A stretch of 64,000 nt of DNA from Caccoplasma_A sp045587545 (lineage in GTDB: Bacteria > Bacteroidota > Bacteroidia > Bacteroidales > G3-4614), in contig JAZNCN010000016.1 of assembly GCA_045587545.1 (NCBI GenBank), positions 11,234-75,233 on the forward strand. Reading direction: 5' to 3'. The position numbers and the translations under genes are program-made. The notes under the pieces were generated by a model, which was given only the letters and a program-made list of their open reading frames with translations, had not been told where the DNA came from and did not search any database. Shown here in pieces: positions 17,807-28,900 of the stretch; within the stretch, counting starts at the first letter, position 1; the number at the start of each line of letters is the position of its first letter.

Positions 17807-18508
17807 ATGTTTGCTTTTAAACAATTTACCGTAACTGATAGTCAATCGGCAATGAAAGTTGGAACTGACGGAGTATTGCTGGCTTCGTGGGTTGAATTGC
17901 CATTACAATGTTATTCAATATTAGACGTAGGTAGTGGAAGTGGAATTATATCATTAATTTTAGCACAACGAACTAAAGGTGAAGTTTTAATAGATGCAAT
18001 AGAAATAGATAAAGGCGCGGTAAATGATTCGGAAATAAATTTCTCGGCATCACCATGGAGCAATATATTTAATCTTATAAACGGAAACTTTGTCAGTTAT
18101 TCAAAAGAGTGTAAAAAGCAATATAGCTTAATCGTATCCAATCCCCCATATTTTACCGAAAATACCAAGTCGCCGGATAATAAACGCTGTATTGCTCGTA
18201 ATGCGTCATCACTTAGTTTTGATTCTCTTTTTTCAGGAGTTATAAATCTTCTTTCGGAAGAAGGAATATTTGCCCTTGTATTACCCGCTAAAGCATATGA
18301 AGAAATTGCTCAAATAGCACTTTTAAAAGGTCTATACCTTAAACGATTAACATGGGTATCAACAACACCAGACTCTTTACATAAACGGTTGCTTGTAGAG
18401 TGGAGTAGGAAGCAAATACAATATTCAATAGATACGCTAATAATTTCAGATAAAGATGGCGATTATACTTCTCAATATAAAAGTCTCACAGAAGAATATT
18501 ATTTGTAA
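17807..18508 (+). CDS. trmN6: tRNA1(Val) (adenine(37)-N6)-methyltransferase
   Basis: A 233-residue class I SAM methyltransferase. It has motif I DVGSGSG (40-46) and the N6-adenine catalytic motif NPPYF (112-116). The N-terminal FKQFTVTDSQSAMKVGTDGV with its KVGTDGVLLASW is the hallmark of the YfiC/TrmN6 group, which methylates A37 of tRNA1(Val). Length is typical. It is divergent from lon and ends before a terminator at 18550-18579. Confidence 0.9.
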   Translation: MFAFKQFTVTDSQSAMKVGTDGVLLASWVELPLQCYSILDVGSGSGIISLILAQRTKGEVLIDAIEIDKGAVNDSEINFSASPWSNIFNLINGNFVSYSKECKKQYSLIVSNPPYFTENTKSPDNKRCIARNASSLSFDSLFSGVINLLSEEGIFALVLPAKAYEEIAQIALLKGLYLKRLTWVSTTPDSLHKRLLVEWSRKQIQYSIDTLIISDKDGDYTSQYKSLTEEYYL

Positions 18509-18549
18509 ACAATAGTCCTAAAGTTAACTTAGAGTAACTCATACATGAA

Positions 18550-18579
18550 AGATGGTGTGCCAAAAAGATGACACACCAT
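18550..18579. terminator. Terminator between trmN6 and malic enzyme
   Basis: GATGGTGTG and CACACCATC form a 9-bp perfect stem around a 12-nt loop. It lies between convergent genes. The T-tract is weak on the plus strand. Confidence 0.65.
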
Positions 18580-18604
18580 CAATTATTTTATGAAAAATCA
18601 GAAA

Positions 18605-20887
18605 TTAATTCTTATTAAGTTTCTCTGCAACAATCGCATCAATAACAGCAACGGTTACCAAATTCTTGATGTCGCGAGGAGAACTTTCAATATCAGTAAA
18701 GTGTATAGGTTTGTTCAATCCCATTTGAATAGGACCAACAGAATCGTTTACACCAAACTCCAATAAAAGTTTGCAAGCAGTATTGGCAGCACTTAAATTA
18801 GGGAATATAAGAGTGTTTACATCTTTACCATTTAGTTTTGTAAATGGGAAAGTTTCGTCGCGAAGGTTCTTGTCCATTGCAAAATTAAGTTGCATTTCAC
18901 CATCAACAATAAGTTCCGGATATTCGTTGTGCAATCTCTTAACTGCTTTGTGAATTTGAGCAGGGCTTCCATCTTTATCGGCTCCAAAATTAGAGTATGA
19001 AATCATTGCCATAACAGGATCTTTGGCAAAGAAGTTAAGAGTATGAGCAGATAGCCTTGCAATATCAACTAATGCTTCATCGTCAGGATTTCTATTAACT
19101 AATGTATCAGCAAGATAGAATGTTCCTTTCTTAGTTGAAACAAGGTGCATTGCTCCAAAATGTTTATATTCAGGACGTATTCCAATAACCTCTTTCGCAA
19201 TATTTATTGCATCAGTATAGTTTGTATAAGTTCCTGTAATGAAAGCATCAGCTTCACCGGTTTCAACCATCATCATACCAAAATAAGAGCGGTCAAACAT
19301 CTTTTCATATGCCTCTGATTGGGTAATACCTTCACGTTGACGTTTTTGAGAAAGTATAGATGCATATTTACATCTTCTGTCGTACTCTCTGTCGTGACGT
19401 AGATTAACAATTTCAATATCTCCAAGGTCAAGATTGTTTTTAGCTGCTGTTTTAGCAATCATCTCTTCGTTACCTAATAAAATAGGAATACAGATACCCT
19501 CTTTGTATGCATTAACTGCAGCAGTAAGCATATTAACGTGATTAGCCTCAGCAAATACAACTCGTTTGGGATTTTCTTTTGCAGTTTCAGTTAATTGTCT
19601 GACCAACTTATTATTATATCCCATTCTTGCTCTTAAACTATCCTTATAAGCCTCCCAATCAGTAATAGGTTTAGCAGCAACACCGCTATCCATAGCAGCT
19701 TTTGCAACAGCAGGGGCAACACAAGTAAGAAGTCTGGGGTCTAAGGCTTTAGGTATGATATAGTCAGGACCAAAGCTTATTTTATTTATATTGTATGCGG
19801 CGTTTACAACATCAGGAACACGCTCTTTGGCAAGAGCCGCAATTGCATATACAGCAGCAAGTTTCATCTCTTCGTTAATTGCTGAAGCATGAACGTCTAA
19901 TGCACCTCTGAATATGTATGGAAATCCCAATACGTTATTAATTTGGTTGGGGTAGTCTGAGCGACCGGTTGCAAAAATAAGATCAGGACGAGAAGCTTTT
20001 GCTTTATCGTAAGCAATTTCAGGATTAGGGTTTGCCAATGCAAATACAATAGGATTATTGTTCATTGAACGAATCATATCTTGAGTAAGTACATCAGCTC
20101 TTGAAAGGCCCAAAAACACATCAGCTCCAACCATAGCCTCTTCCAAGGTATTTATATCTCTATCGGTCATAAATTCTTGTTTTTGAGGAGTAAGATTTTG
20201 ACGCTTATTGTTGATAACACCTTTACTATCAACCATTACAATATTTTCTCGTTTGATACCTAAACTCATATATAGTCTGGTACATGATGTTGCAGAAGCA
20301 CCCGCTCCATTGACAACTAATCGGACCTCTTCAATTTTTTTGCCTTGAATCTCCAACGCATTAATTAATCCTGCACCTGAAATAATTGCGGTACCATGTT
20401 GGTCGTCGTGCATTACGGGGATATTAAGTTCCTTTTTAAGTTTGTCCTCAATGACAAAACATTCAGGAGCTTTTATATCTTCAAGATTTATACCTCCAAA
20501 AGTAGGAGCAATTGCTTTAACAGCTTGAATAAATTTTTCAGGGTCTTTTTCGTCAACTTCAATATCAAAGACATCAATGTCAGCGAATATCTTAAATAAA
20601 AGACCTTTTCCCTCCATAACAGGTTTTCCTGCAAGAGCACCTATATCACCAAGACCTAAAACGGCAGTACCATTTGATATAACAGCAACAAGGTTTCCTT
20701 TAGCTGTATATTCATAAGCATCTTGTGGATTTTTTTCAATTTCAAGACAAGGCTCTGCAACACCCGGAGAGTATGCAAGCGATAAATCTGTTTGTGTACT
20801 ATAGGGTTTAGTAGGGATAACTTCAATTTTTCCGGGTTTGCCACTTCTGTGATATTCAAGAGCGGCCTCCTTTGTAACTTTTGACAT
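18605..20887 (-). CDS. maeB: NADP-dependent malic enzyme with phosphotransacetylase domain
   Basis: About 760 residues, the MaeB fusion form. It catalyses oxidative decarboxylation of malate to pyruvate with NADPH formation. The malic N-terminal domain (TDLSLAYSPGVAEPC, DDQHGTAIIS) and NAD-binding domain (VVNGAGASA) fill the first ~410 residues. The rest is a phosphate acetyl/butyryltransferase-like domain (GADKDGSPAQIHKAVK), which in this family usually regulates by acetyl-CoA. A start 21 bp upstream at 20908 is also open, but MSKVTKEAALEYHRSG is the conserved beginning. A 13-bp inverted repeat lies in the leader. Confidence 0.93.
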   Translation of the reverse strand: MSKVTKEAALEYHRSGKPGKIEVIPTKPYSTQTDLSLAYSPGVAEPCLEIEKNPQDAYEYTAKGNLVAVISNGTAVLGLGDIGALAGKPVMEGKGLLFKIFADIDVFDIEVDEKDPEKFIQAVKAIAPTFGGINLEDIKAPECFVIEDKLKKELNIPVMHDDQHGTAIISGAGLINALEIQGKKIEEVRLVVNGAGASATSCTRLYMSLGIKRENIVMVDSKGVINNKRQNLTPQKQEFMTDRDINTLEEAMVGADVFLGLSRADVLTQDMIRSMNNNPIVFALANPNPEIAYDKAKASRPDLIFATGRSDYPNQINNVLGFPYIFRGALDVHASAINEEMKLAAVYAIAALAKERVPDVVNAAYNINKISFGPDYIIPKALDPRLLTCVAPAVAKAAMDSGVAAKPITDWEAYKDSLRARMGYNNKLVRQLTETAKENPKRVVFAEANHVNMLTAAVNAYKEGICIPILLGNEEMIAKTAAKNNLDLGDIEIVNLRHDREYDRRCKYASILSQKRQREGITQSEAYEKMFDRSYFGMMMVETGEADAFITGTYTNYTDAINIAKEVIGIRPEYKHFGAMHLVSTKKGTFYLADTLVNRNPDDEALVDIARLSAHTLNFFAKDPVMAMISYSNFGADKDGSPAQIHKAVKRLHNEYPELIVDGEMQLNFAMDKNLRDETFPFTKLNGKDVNTLIFPNLSAANTACKLLLEFGVNDSVGPIQMGLNKPIHFTDIESSPRDIKNLVTVAVIDAIVAEKLNKN

Positions 20888-20950
20888 AGCTCTAATAATT
20901 TTATCCAATTAATTATATAATATAACAATTTTATTCAGTGTACTTATAAT

Positions 20951-20996
20951 TTTTTACAAACACTATTAAATATATAACAGTTTGTGTTTGTAAAAA
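20951..20996. promoter_or_regulatory. Inverted repeat in the malic enzyme leader
   Basis: TTTTTACAAACAC (20951-20963) and GTGTTTGTAAAAA (20984-20996) are perfect 13-bp inverted copies separated by 20 bp. They lie between the candidate -7 box (21006-21013) and the start codon, so the element would be transcribed. It could be an mRNA hairpin or a regulator site. Confidence 0.5.
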
Positions 20997-21005
20997 TTTA
21001 AGTTG

Positions 21006-21013
21006 CAAAAGTA
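21006..21013 (-). promoter_or_regulatory. -7 box of the malic enzyme gene
   Basis: The minus strand reads TACTTTTG, matching TAnnTTTG. It implies a leader of about 110 nt holding the inverted repeat. Confidence 0.5.
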
Positions 21014-21189
21014 ATAAAATATTTTTTTTAGATAAATTAAAAGAACAAATAATATTTGTCTAAATAACAAATTTTATCTTTAAATTATGATATTTAGTAT
21101 GTTAGATAGTAAACTATTTTGCATATAAGAAATAATATCTGCGAAAATATGCATAATATTTAATAATAATGAATGATATTCTTATAAAA

Positions 21190-23058
21190 TTACAATTTTT
21201 CGCATTCCGATAACCATACCGATGATGAAATATCGCTTGGCATCATTAACCCTCCTCTTGGCGATAATGATATTATTCCAACAGCAGGACCATCATTTAA
21301 GCATGAGCGTTTAAATTGTTGAGCAAAAAATCTTTTGAAGAAAATAGTAATCCAATGTTTTATTGTCTCTTTATCATACTTACCATTAAATGCACAATTA
21401 GCAAGAAAATTTATTTTTGAAGCCGAAAATCCGTAACGCATAAAATAGTATAAAAAGAAATCGTGTAATTCGTAAGGACCTACAATATCTTCAGTTTTTT
21501 GTTTTATGTTTCCTTTTTCGTCTGCGGGAGTCAGTTCTGGAGATATTGGGGTATTTACAACATCAAGTAGAGTAGTGCGTATATCGCCTTCGTTTTTTAA
21601 AGCTACCCAAGCTACCATATATTTTGCAAGTGTCTTAGGAATACTTCCATTAACATTGTACATTGAAATGTGGTCTCCATTATATGTTGCCCAACCTAAA
21701 GCCAGTTCCGACATATCGCCGGTCCCCAAATGCAACGCACCTATTTTATTAGCATAGTCCATTAATATCTGAGTTCGTTCCCTTGCTTGAGAGTTTTCGT
21801 AAGTAACATCATGTATCTGAGCACTATGTTCAATATCCTCAAAATGTTTTAGACAAGCCTCTTTTATCGAAATTTCTTTAAAAGTAGCGCCTATTGACTT
21901 AATCATAGTAACGGCATTAGAATAAGTCCTATCAGTAGTACCAAAGCCAGGCATGGTAATAGCTGTAATATTACTCCTGTCAATACCCATATTATCAAAA
22001 GCATTTACAGCCACCAAAAACGCAAGAGTCGAGTCTAATCCGCCGGAAATCCCAATAACAGCTTTATTAGAGTTGGTATGTCTTAAACGTCTGATGAGAG
22101 CTGCGGTTTGAATATTAAAAATCTCCTCGCATCTTTCAGAAAGAGAATCTTTGTCGTTAGGTATAAAAGGTGTAGGATTTATTTTTCTTGTTATATAAAA
22201 CTCCTTATCCGTCTTAATATAAAATTCAAAAGTTTTACAATCTATATTTGAAAACTCTAAATTGCTTTTGGCTCTTTCGTTTTTGATTATATCAGTATCA
22301 ATTTCTGTTATTGTAAAGCAATTTTCGTTACAAAATCTTTTACCCTCACATAAAATATCCCCATTTTCTGCAATAATAGATGCTCCACCGTAAGCATGGT
22401 CGGTCGAAGATTCTCCTACACCGGCCGAAGCTAATATGATAGATGAGTTGTTTATTCTTGATAGAGACTCAATATCTTTTTTTAAAGTAGAATAGAAGGT
22501 AGCTATTTCTTTAAAAACGTATGGTACAACAACTATTTCAGAGAGGTATCCGCCTCTCTTCAAATCTTCACCCAATGCAATAGATAAAGAGCAATTTTCC
22601 GAAGAAAAAAGAGCCTTATCGCATATCGAAATTCGTTGACCACACAAGGAAATTTCGCAATCAACACCTTTTCCGCTTGTAAACCATCTGCTCTCATTTT
22701 TTGAAATCTCCCTTTTGGGAACAGCACATATTATTTTCCCATATTGAAAAGCAACAGCACAATTATAAATTTTGCCGTTGTTTGCGATAGGCATACCTAC
22801 AATATTTAAAGAATTTAAATCTTTACATTCGTCAATTATCTTTTTTAATCCTGTTCTGGCGGCAGAAAGGAGGGAATTTTTTAAAAACATATCACCGCAC
22901 GAGGCAGAAGTAATTGATAGCTCAGGAAATACTACGATTTTAGCCCCATTATTAACGCAATCTTTTGCCGTAGAAATAATATTTTCGGCATTAAACTCAG
23001 TGTCGGCAATCTTTAAAGTTGGAGTTGCTGCGGCAACCCTTATAAAACCATAACTCAT
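21190..23058 (-). CDS. nadE: NAD+ synthetase, glutamine-dependent architecture, altered glutaminase site
   Basis: A 622-residue protein with an N-terminal nitrilase-type glutaminase domain (~1-270) and a C-terminal ammonia-dependent NAD synthetase domain with the ATP-binding SGGLDS (338-343). It amidates deamido-NAD to NAD. In the glutaminase domain the catalytic Glu (FPELS, E46) and Lys (VPK, K115) are present. The place where the family has the nucleophile in a CED motif reads IALGEDL, giving Gly163 (codon 22570-22572). The protein is full length with no frameshift, so it may use free ammonia. It is transcribed alone from a promoter at 23111-23118. Confidence 0.92.
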   Translation of the reverse strand: MSYGFIRVAAATPTLKIADTEFNAENIISTAKDCVNNGAKIVVFPELSITSASCGDMFLKNSLLSAARTGLKKIIDECKDLNSLNIVGMPIANNGKIYNCAVAFQYGKIICAVPKREISKNESRWFTSGKGVDCEISLCGQRISICDKALFSSENCSLSIALGEDLKRGGYLSEIVVVPYVFKEIATFYSTLKKDIESLSRINNSSIILASAGVGESSTDHAYGGASIIAENGDILCEGKRFCNENCFTITEIDTDIIKNERAKSNLEFSNIDCKTFEFYIKTDKEFYITRKINPTPFIPNDKDSLSERCEEIFNIQTAALIRRLRHTNSNKAVIGISGGLDSTLAFLVAVNAFDNMGIDRSNITAITMPGFGTTDRTYSNAVTMIKSIGATFKEISIKEACLKHFEDIEHSAQIHDVTYENSQARERTQILMDYANKIGALHLGTGDMSELALGWATYNGDHISMYNVNGSIPKTLAKYMVAWVALKNEGDIRTTLLDVVNTPISPELTPADEKGNIKQKTEDIVGPYELHDFFLYYFMRYGFSASKINFLANCAFNGKYDKETIKHWITIFFKRFFAQQFKRSCLNDGPAVGIISLSPRGGLMMPSDISSSVWLSECEKL

Positions 23059-23110
23059 ACTTAGAATGTTAAAACTAAAAACAACATCTTAATGTAGATG
23101 AAATATGTTG

Positions 23111-23118
23111 CAAAGTTA
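23111..23118 (-). promoter_or_regulatory. -7 box of nadE
   Basis: The minus strand reads TAACTTTG, a TAnnTTTG match 53 bp before the start codon. Confidence 0.5.
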
Positions 23119-23181
23119 TTAAATATACTTATTTGTAAATAATTGTATCAAAAAAAATTTTCACTTTTCATTAAAAAAGAG

Positions 23182-23189
23182 TATTTTTG
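23182..23189 (+). promoter_or_regulatory. -7 box of the metalloprotease-SusCD operon
   Basis: TATTTTTG matches TAnnTTTG. It gives a leader of roughly 90 nt before the ATG at 23285. No clear -33 was seen. Confidence 0.45.
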
Positions 23190-23284
23190 TGGTTTAAAGA
23201 GGTGTAAACCATGCTGTTAATAAAAACGATGGCCTATAAATAATGTATAAAAAAAGAGGAGTCTGATTAATTAAATAAATAAAA

Positions 23285-25894
23285 ATGAGAAAGATAGTGA
23301 GTTTGGTAGTGGTAGTGATGTTTGCATATTTATGCATAACACCTATGGCATATGCCGCTAAGGGAGAGAAGAAATCTTTGCGAAAAAATAAAAAAACAGA
23401 GAAGGTTGAACCAATATCTGATTATAAAAAATTAACAGGAAGGGACTCATTGCAAAATTTCGATCACCTAAATGTTATATGCAAGCCTGATACTTATTAT
23501 CTTGAAATACCTATTAAATTAATAGGACGAAAGTTCTTGATAACTAACCGACTACAACGAGTACCAGCCGAATTGAATAGAGCAGGGGGAAATAAAGGAG
23601 TCAATTATCAAAACCAATCTGTAAATTTTGAAATAGACGATACATTTAAGAAAGTGGTTATACGACAAAGTCGTCTTACCCCGGAAGTCTCAAAAGATGA
23701 TGCAGTCGCAGAATCTGTTTATAATAATTATATAAATCCTATCCTGACAAAAATCAAGATAGAAGCTATATCTCCTGACTCATCATCAGTTGTAATAAAG
23801 GTAAATGAACTCTTTAATGGAAGCAATAACTGTTTAAATGATGTATTTAATGCAATAAATCTTGGAGCATCGCCTAAAACCGATTTATCACAAGTAATAG
23901 ATATAAAAAGTTTTGGTGCCAATTTAACAGCAACTTCTGAGTTGACAACAAAAATATCAGAAGGCGGATTAAGTGTAAACATAACTGTTGTAGTAAGCAC
24001 AACACTTACACTTTTGCCTGAAGTACCCATGATGGCTCGTGAAGAGACAAATCGAGTAGGATATTTTACGACAAAATTGATGCGATTCTCTGATAAACAA
24101 CAAGCAGTAGAACATAAAAGATATATAACTCGTTGGAGATTAGAGCCAACCGATAAAGAAGCATATCTTAAAGGAGAATTGGTAGAACCTATAAAACCAA
24201 TATTATTCTATCTCGATCCTGCTATGCCCCAACACTTAATGCCCTATATAAAACAAGGTATATTAGATTGGAATAGGGCATTTGAGAAAGCCGGCTTTAA
24301 AAATGCGATACAAGTAAAAGAATATACAGACAGTATAGCGGCAGAAGGTGATGATATGAAATATTCATTACTGACACATGCTGCATCAACCATGGCAAAT
24401 GCAATGGGTCCTTCAGTAATAGACCCTCGTTCGGGCGAAATATTAGAAGCTGATATAATTTGGTGGCATAATGTGCAATCATTATTAAGAGAGTGGATTA
24501 TGGTGCAAACCTCTGCAGTAAATCCGGCAGCCCGCACAATACAATTACCGGATAGCTTAATGGGAGATGCAGCACGATTTGTGGCATGCCACGAAGTAGG
24601 CCACTCGTTAGGATTGCGTCATAATATGAGAGCTTCTGCGGCATATCCTGTCGATTCATTGCGCTCAGAGAGCTTTATCTCAAAAGTAGGAGGAACATCA
24701 TCATCAATAATGGATTATGCTCGTTTTAATTATATAGCACAACCTGAAGATGGTGTTAAAGTTCTTTCTCCTCACATAGGACTATATGATATATTGGCAA
24801 TAGAGTGGGGGTATCGTTGGTATCCCTCAGAGGAGGAAGCAAAAGAAAAATTATCAAAATTATTAAAAGAACATAGTTGTCCATTATATAGATATAGCGA
24901 GGCACAACCATCGCGAACAGCTGTTGATCCACGAGCAATGAGCGAAGATCTTGGAGATAATGCAATGGAAGCTGCGCGATATGGCATTGCAAATCTTAAG
25001 AGAATAATTCCCAACGTAATTGAGTGGACAAAAACAGGAGAGCCCTCTCAAACATACGATAATGCAGCACGATTCTATTTCGCAATAATGAGCCAATGGA
25101 GTATGTATCATTATCATGTTTTGGCAAATATTGGAGGAATCTATATGGAATGTACCACAGTGGGTGATGGTATGGAGACATATCAACATGTTGAGAAAGA
25201 GCGTCAAAAAGATGCAGTTCAATTCTTGTTAGACGAACTTTTTACATATCCCGCATGGTTATTTGATGCCGAAATAAAAAAATACTCATATTTCTTACGC
25301 AATACACCACTTGGAGTAATGGAGATGGATCCCCATCTAAATTTACGTAATCAACATAATTTTGTGTTATGGGATATGCTAAATAGCGAGCGTATTGTAA
25401 GAATGTTTGAGAATGAATATGCAAATGGAGACAAAGCATTTTCTCCTATAGAAATGTTTGAGATGTTGCATAACCATATATTTGCAACAACCATAAAAGG
25501 CAAGAATCCCGATGTAATACAACGTAGTCTACAAAAGAGTTTTGTTGATGCACTAATAACAGCAGCAGCAGAGTGTGAGGGTGTTAAGTTGAATAAGAAA
25601 ATTTATGAAGATGAAGCTCTCTTTAATGCTCATTTTGGAATGAATCATCATATATCATGTTCATGTAACGACGAGGATATGTATGAAAGAGGATTAACGA
25701 CAGCGCCACGAGTATTAATAACAACTACAAATCAAGTTGATCGTACAAGTGATGTAATAAGCCTTAAACGAGGAGAGTTAAAAAAAATAATGAAACTTTT
25801 GAAGAGTAAATTAAATACGTCAAATCAAATAACCAAGTTGCATTACGAAGATATTATATTAAGAATACAAACTGCTCTTGGCTTGTCAAAATAG
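23285..25894 (+). CDS. Secreted zinc metalloprotease (DUF5117/DUF5118 type)
   Basis: An 869-residue protein with a signal peptide (MRKIVSLVVVVMFAYLCITP then AYAA). The N-terminal part corresponds to the DUF5118/DUF5117 modules of Bacteroidota metalloproteases. The catalytic site is HEVGHSLGLRHN (436-447), the extended metzincin motif HExxHxxGxxH, followed by SIMDY as the Met-turn region (TSSSIMDYARF). The C-terminal part matches the DUF4953-like segment. It is exported and probably acts at the surface. The SusC gene begins 26 bp later, which suggests that cleavage products are imported by this SusCD pair. Confidence 0.85.
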   Translation: MRKIVSLVVVVMFAYLCITPMAYAAKGEKKSLRKNKKTEKVEPISDYKKLTGRDSLQNFDHLNVICKPDTYYLEIPIKLIGRKFLITNRLQRVPAELNRAGGNKGVNYQNQSVNFEIDDTFKKVVIRQSRLTPEVSKDDAVAESVYNNYINPILTKIKIEAISPDSSSVVIKVNELFNGSNNCLNDVFNAINLGASPKTDLSQVIDIKSFGANLTATSELTTKISEGGLSVNITVVVSTTLTLLPEVPMMAREETNRVGYFTTKLMRFSDKQQAVEHKRYITRWRLEPTDKEAYLKGELVEPIKPILFYLDPAMPQHLMPYIKQGILDWNRAFEKAGFKNAIQVKEYTDSIAAEGDDMKYSLLTHAASTMANAMGPSVIDPRSGEILEADIIWWHNVQSLLREWIMVQTSAVNPAARTIQLPDSLMGDAARFVACHEVGHSLGLRHNMRASAAYPVDSLRSESFISKVGGTSSSIMDYARFNYIAQPEDGVKVLSPHIGLYDILAIEWGYRWYPSEEEAKEKLSKLLKEHSCPLYRYSEAQPSRTAVDPRAMSEDLGDNAMEAARYGIANLKRIIPNVIEWTKTGEPSQTYDNAARFYFAIMSQWSMYHYHVLANIGGIYMECTTVGDGMETYQHVEKERQKDAVQFLLDELFTYPAWLFDAEIKKYSYFLRNTPLGVMEMDPHLNLRNQHNFVLWDMLNSERIVRMFENEYANGDKAFSPIEMFEMLHNHIFATTIKGKNPDVIQRSLQKSFVDALITAAAECEGVKLNKKIYEDEALFNAHFGMNHHISCSCNDEDMYERGLTTAPRVLITTTNQVDRTSDVISLKRGELKKIMKLLKSKLNTSNQITKLHYEDIILRIQTALGLSK

Positions 25895-25920
25895 TGTAGT
25901 ATATTATATATAATGTATAT

Positions 25921-28900
25921 ATGAATAAGTTTTTGTGTATTTTGTTTTTTATAGCTGCTACTTTTTCACTCTCAGCACAAAACAGAGTGATAAAAGGAAA
26001 AGTTCTTGATGGCGATTACAATAACGAGCCTCTTATAGGTGCAGCCATAAGAGTTGAATTTAACTCAAAAGATCATCCTGCTGCAGGAACAGTAACCGAT
26101 ATAGACGGAAACTTCTCTATAGAAGTATCACCTCAAGCAAAAGGGTTATATGTCTCGTTTGTAGGATATGCAACACAGTATGCTAAATTAACAGCCGATA
26201 AAAATAGCTATACTGTAATACTTCATGCAAATGCAAATGATATTGACGAGGTTGTTGTAACAGGTTATCAAAACATTGAGCGTCGTAAATTGACGGCATC
26301 TGTATCAACCATTGGAATATCAGAAGAGAAAGTTGGTACAATTAAAAATATTGACCAAGCCTTAGCCGGTCAAGTAGCCGGATTATCAACAGTTGCCACT
26401 TCAGGAGCACCGGGAGCACCCGTAAAAATCAGAATACGTGGTACAGCTTCAATGAGCGGAACACAAGACCCATTATGGGTACTTGACGGAATACCATTGG
26501 AAGGAACAGAAGTTCCGTCAATGGAAGAGTTAAGTGATGTGGATAATCTATATCAAACATCTATTGCCGGTATAAACCCTGCAGATATTGAAAATATAAC
26601 AGTATTGAAAGATGCTGCGGCAACAGCGATATATGGAGCACGTGCAGCTAATGGAGTTATTGTTATCACAACAAAAAAAGGTAAGATAGGAAAACCTCAA
26701 ATCAGTTTGTCTGCAAAAATGACTGTAAATCCGAGATTAAGTCTTGATAGATTAAATCTATTAGATTCAGAACAAAAAGTAGGATTGGAGTTAGACCTAT
26801 TAAGCAGGGGTTATCATTATCGTGAAAATAAAGGATCTGTATCACAATTGTTAACACAATATGGACAGTTAGATGCTTATAAAGCAGGAGGTTGGGCTGC
26901 GATATCTCCTGAGGCACAAAATGCTATAAATAATCTTAGAACTATTAATACAGATTGGAACGATGCTCTATTCCGTACAGTTATAAATCAGGAGTATTAT
27001 CTAAGCCTTTCAGGAGGAACAGACAAGGTTAACTACTATACATCAGTTGGTTGGTACGATGAGCAAGGTAACGTTCGTGGAGTTGAAAATAACCGCTTTA
27101 ATGTTACATTAAAAACAGATTACAGAATCAATAAATTCTTAAAATTAGGAGCATCGGTATATGCAAACCAACGTAAACAAGAGACTTATCTGACAGATGC
27201 AGCAAGTTTTACAAACCCAATGTATTACTCACGTTTGGCAAACCCTTACCAATTGATTTATGATGAGAATGGTAATTATGTATATGATGTGAATGTACAA
27301 GGTAGGGGAGATGACCGTTTGGCTGATTATAACGTATATGAAGAGCAGGCTAATACTTCAAATGAGAGAGTTGACCGTTCTGTAATGGCAATATTTGACG
27401 GTGCATTAAGAATTAATGAATATTTTAAAATTTCATCTCAGATAGGACTTCAATACGATAATTACAAACAAGACCGTATTGCATTAGAAGAGTCATATGC
27501 AATGAGAACAGAAAAACTTAGTCACCCAAGAGTCTCATTCCCAGATGGTGGTATGCATAAAGTAAATCAAGGACATACATTCCAATGGACATGGAAAACT
27601 TTAGCCGAATATAAACAAACATATCGCAGATATCACGATTTTGAGATAATGTTAGGAGCTGAGTTACGAAGAATTGATGCTGAAACAAACTATCATGTTG
27701 GATATGGATATGACCCATATACATTAAATGTAGAGACACCATTTTTTGAATCTCCAGAGTTGGCAGAAGGATTTATAATGTCATCTGAGTCATTTGCCGA
27801 AAATGCGTATGCATCATTCTTTGCAACAACATCATATACATTCAAAGACAGATATACCTTTGGAGGTAGTATTCGTTTTGATGGTTCAGATATATATGGT
27901 GTAGCAAAAGAGTATCGTTTCTTGCCATTGTATTCTGTCAGCGGATTATGGCGAATGAAGGAGGAGAATTGGCTAAAAGATGTAAAACCAATTAATGATT
28001 TAAGTCTTCGTTTATCATATGGTATACAAGGTAATATCGATAAATCAACATCTCCATATCTGATAGGTAAATATGATTATAAAACTATATTACCCGATAA
28101 TAGCGAGATGGTTATACAAGCTAATTCTGCACCAAATCCCGATTTGCGTTGGGAGAAAACTCAGAACGTAAATGCCGGTTTTGATTTTGCGGTTTTGGAC
28201 AGAGCAATATGTTTAACATTTGATTATTACTATCGTAAAAGTACCGATCTTATCGGTTTAAGAATGTTACCATTGGAGTCCGGATTTACATCTACCACAA
28301 TAAATTGGGCAAGTATGGAGAATAAAGGTTTTGAGATTGGATTATCAACCCGAAACATATATACACCTAACTTTACCTGGACAACAAACATTAATATCGG
28401 TATAAATGATAATAAGGTATTAAGAGAGAGTGTGGCAGAAAACTCAACAGCACCTTCGCGTGAAGGTTATCCTGTAGGAGCAATATTTGCTTATGAAACA
28501 GCCGGATTAGACTCAGAAGGATATCCTTTATATAAGACCAAAGATGGTAGAGCCGTTTCAGCAAAAGAGTTCTTTAAATTAAATGAGGCGGGAGGTATAG
28601 GCTTATCTCCAAGTGAAACAAGAGCACTTAAAACATATATGGGATCTACTGATCCTAAAGTATCAGGAGGTTTTATAAATAACTTTGAATATAAGAATTG
28701 GTCATTAAATATAAACTTTACATTTAACTTTGGAGCAAAAGTTGTGGTGCCACCATCATATAACCCTACAGCATTTGACCGTGGTTTAAATACAAATACA
28801 GATATTTTAAATAGCTGGACACCGTCAAATCCAAATACACACTTACCAACATTGATGAATCCTGGAGGAACACACTCATCAGAGTTTAATTTATATAACG

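Noticed and set aside
21190..23058. nadE as a pseudogene because of the missing cysteine
   Set aside because: The frame is complete, the synthetase domain with SGGLDS is intact, and a promoter is present. A change of ammonia source is more likely than loss of function.
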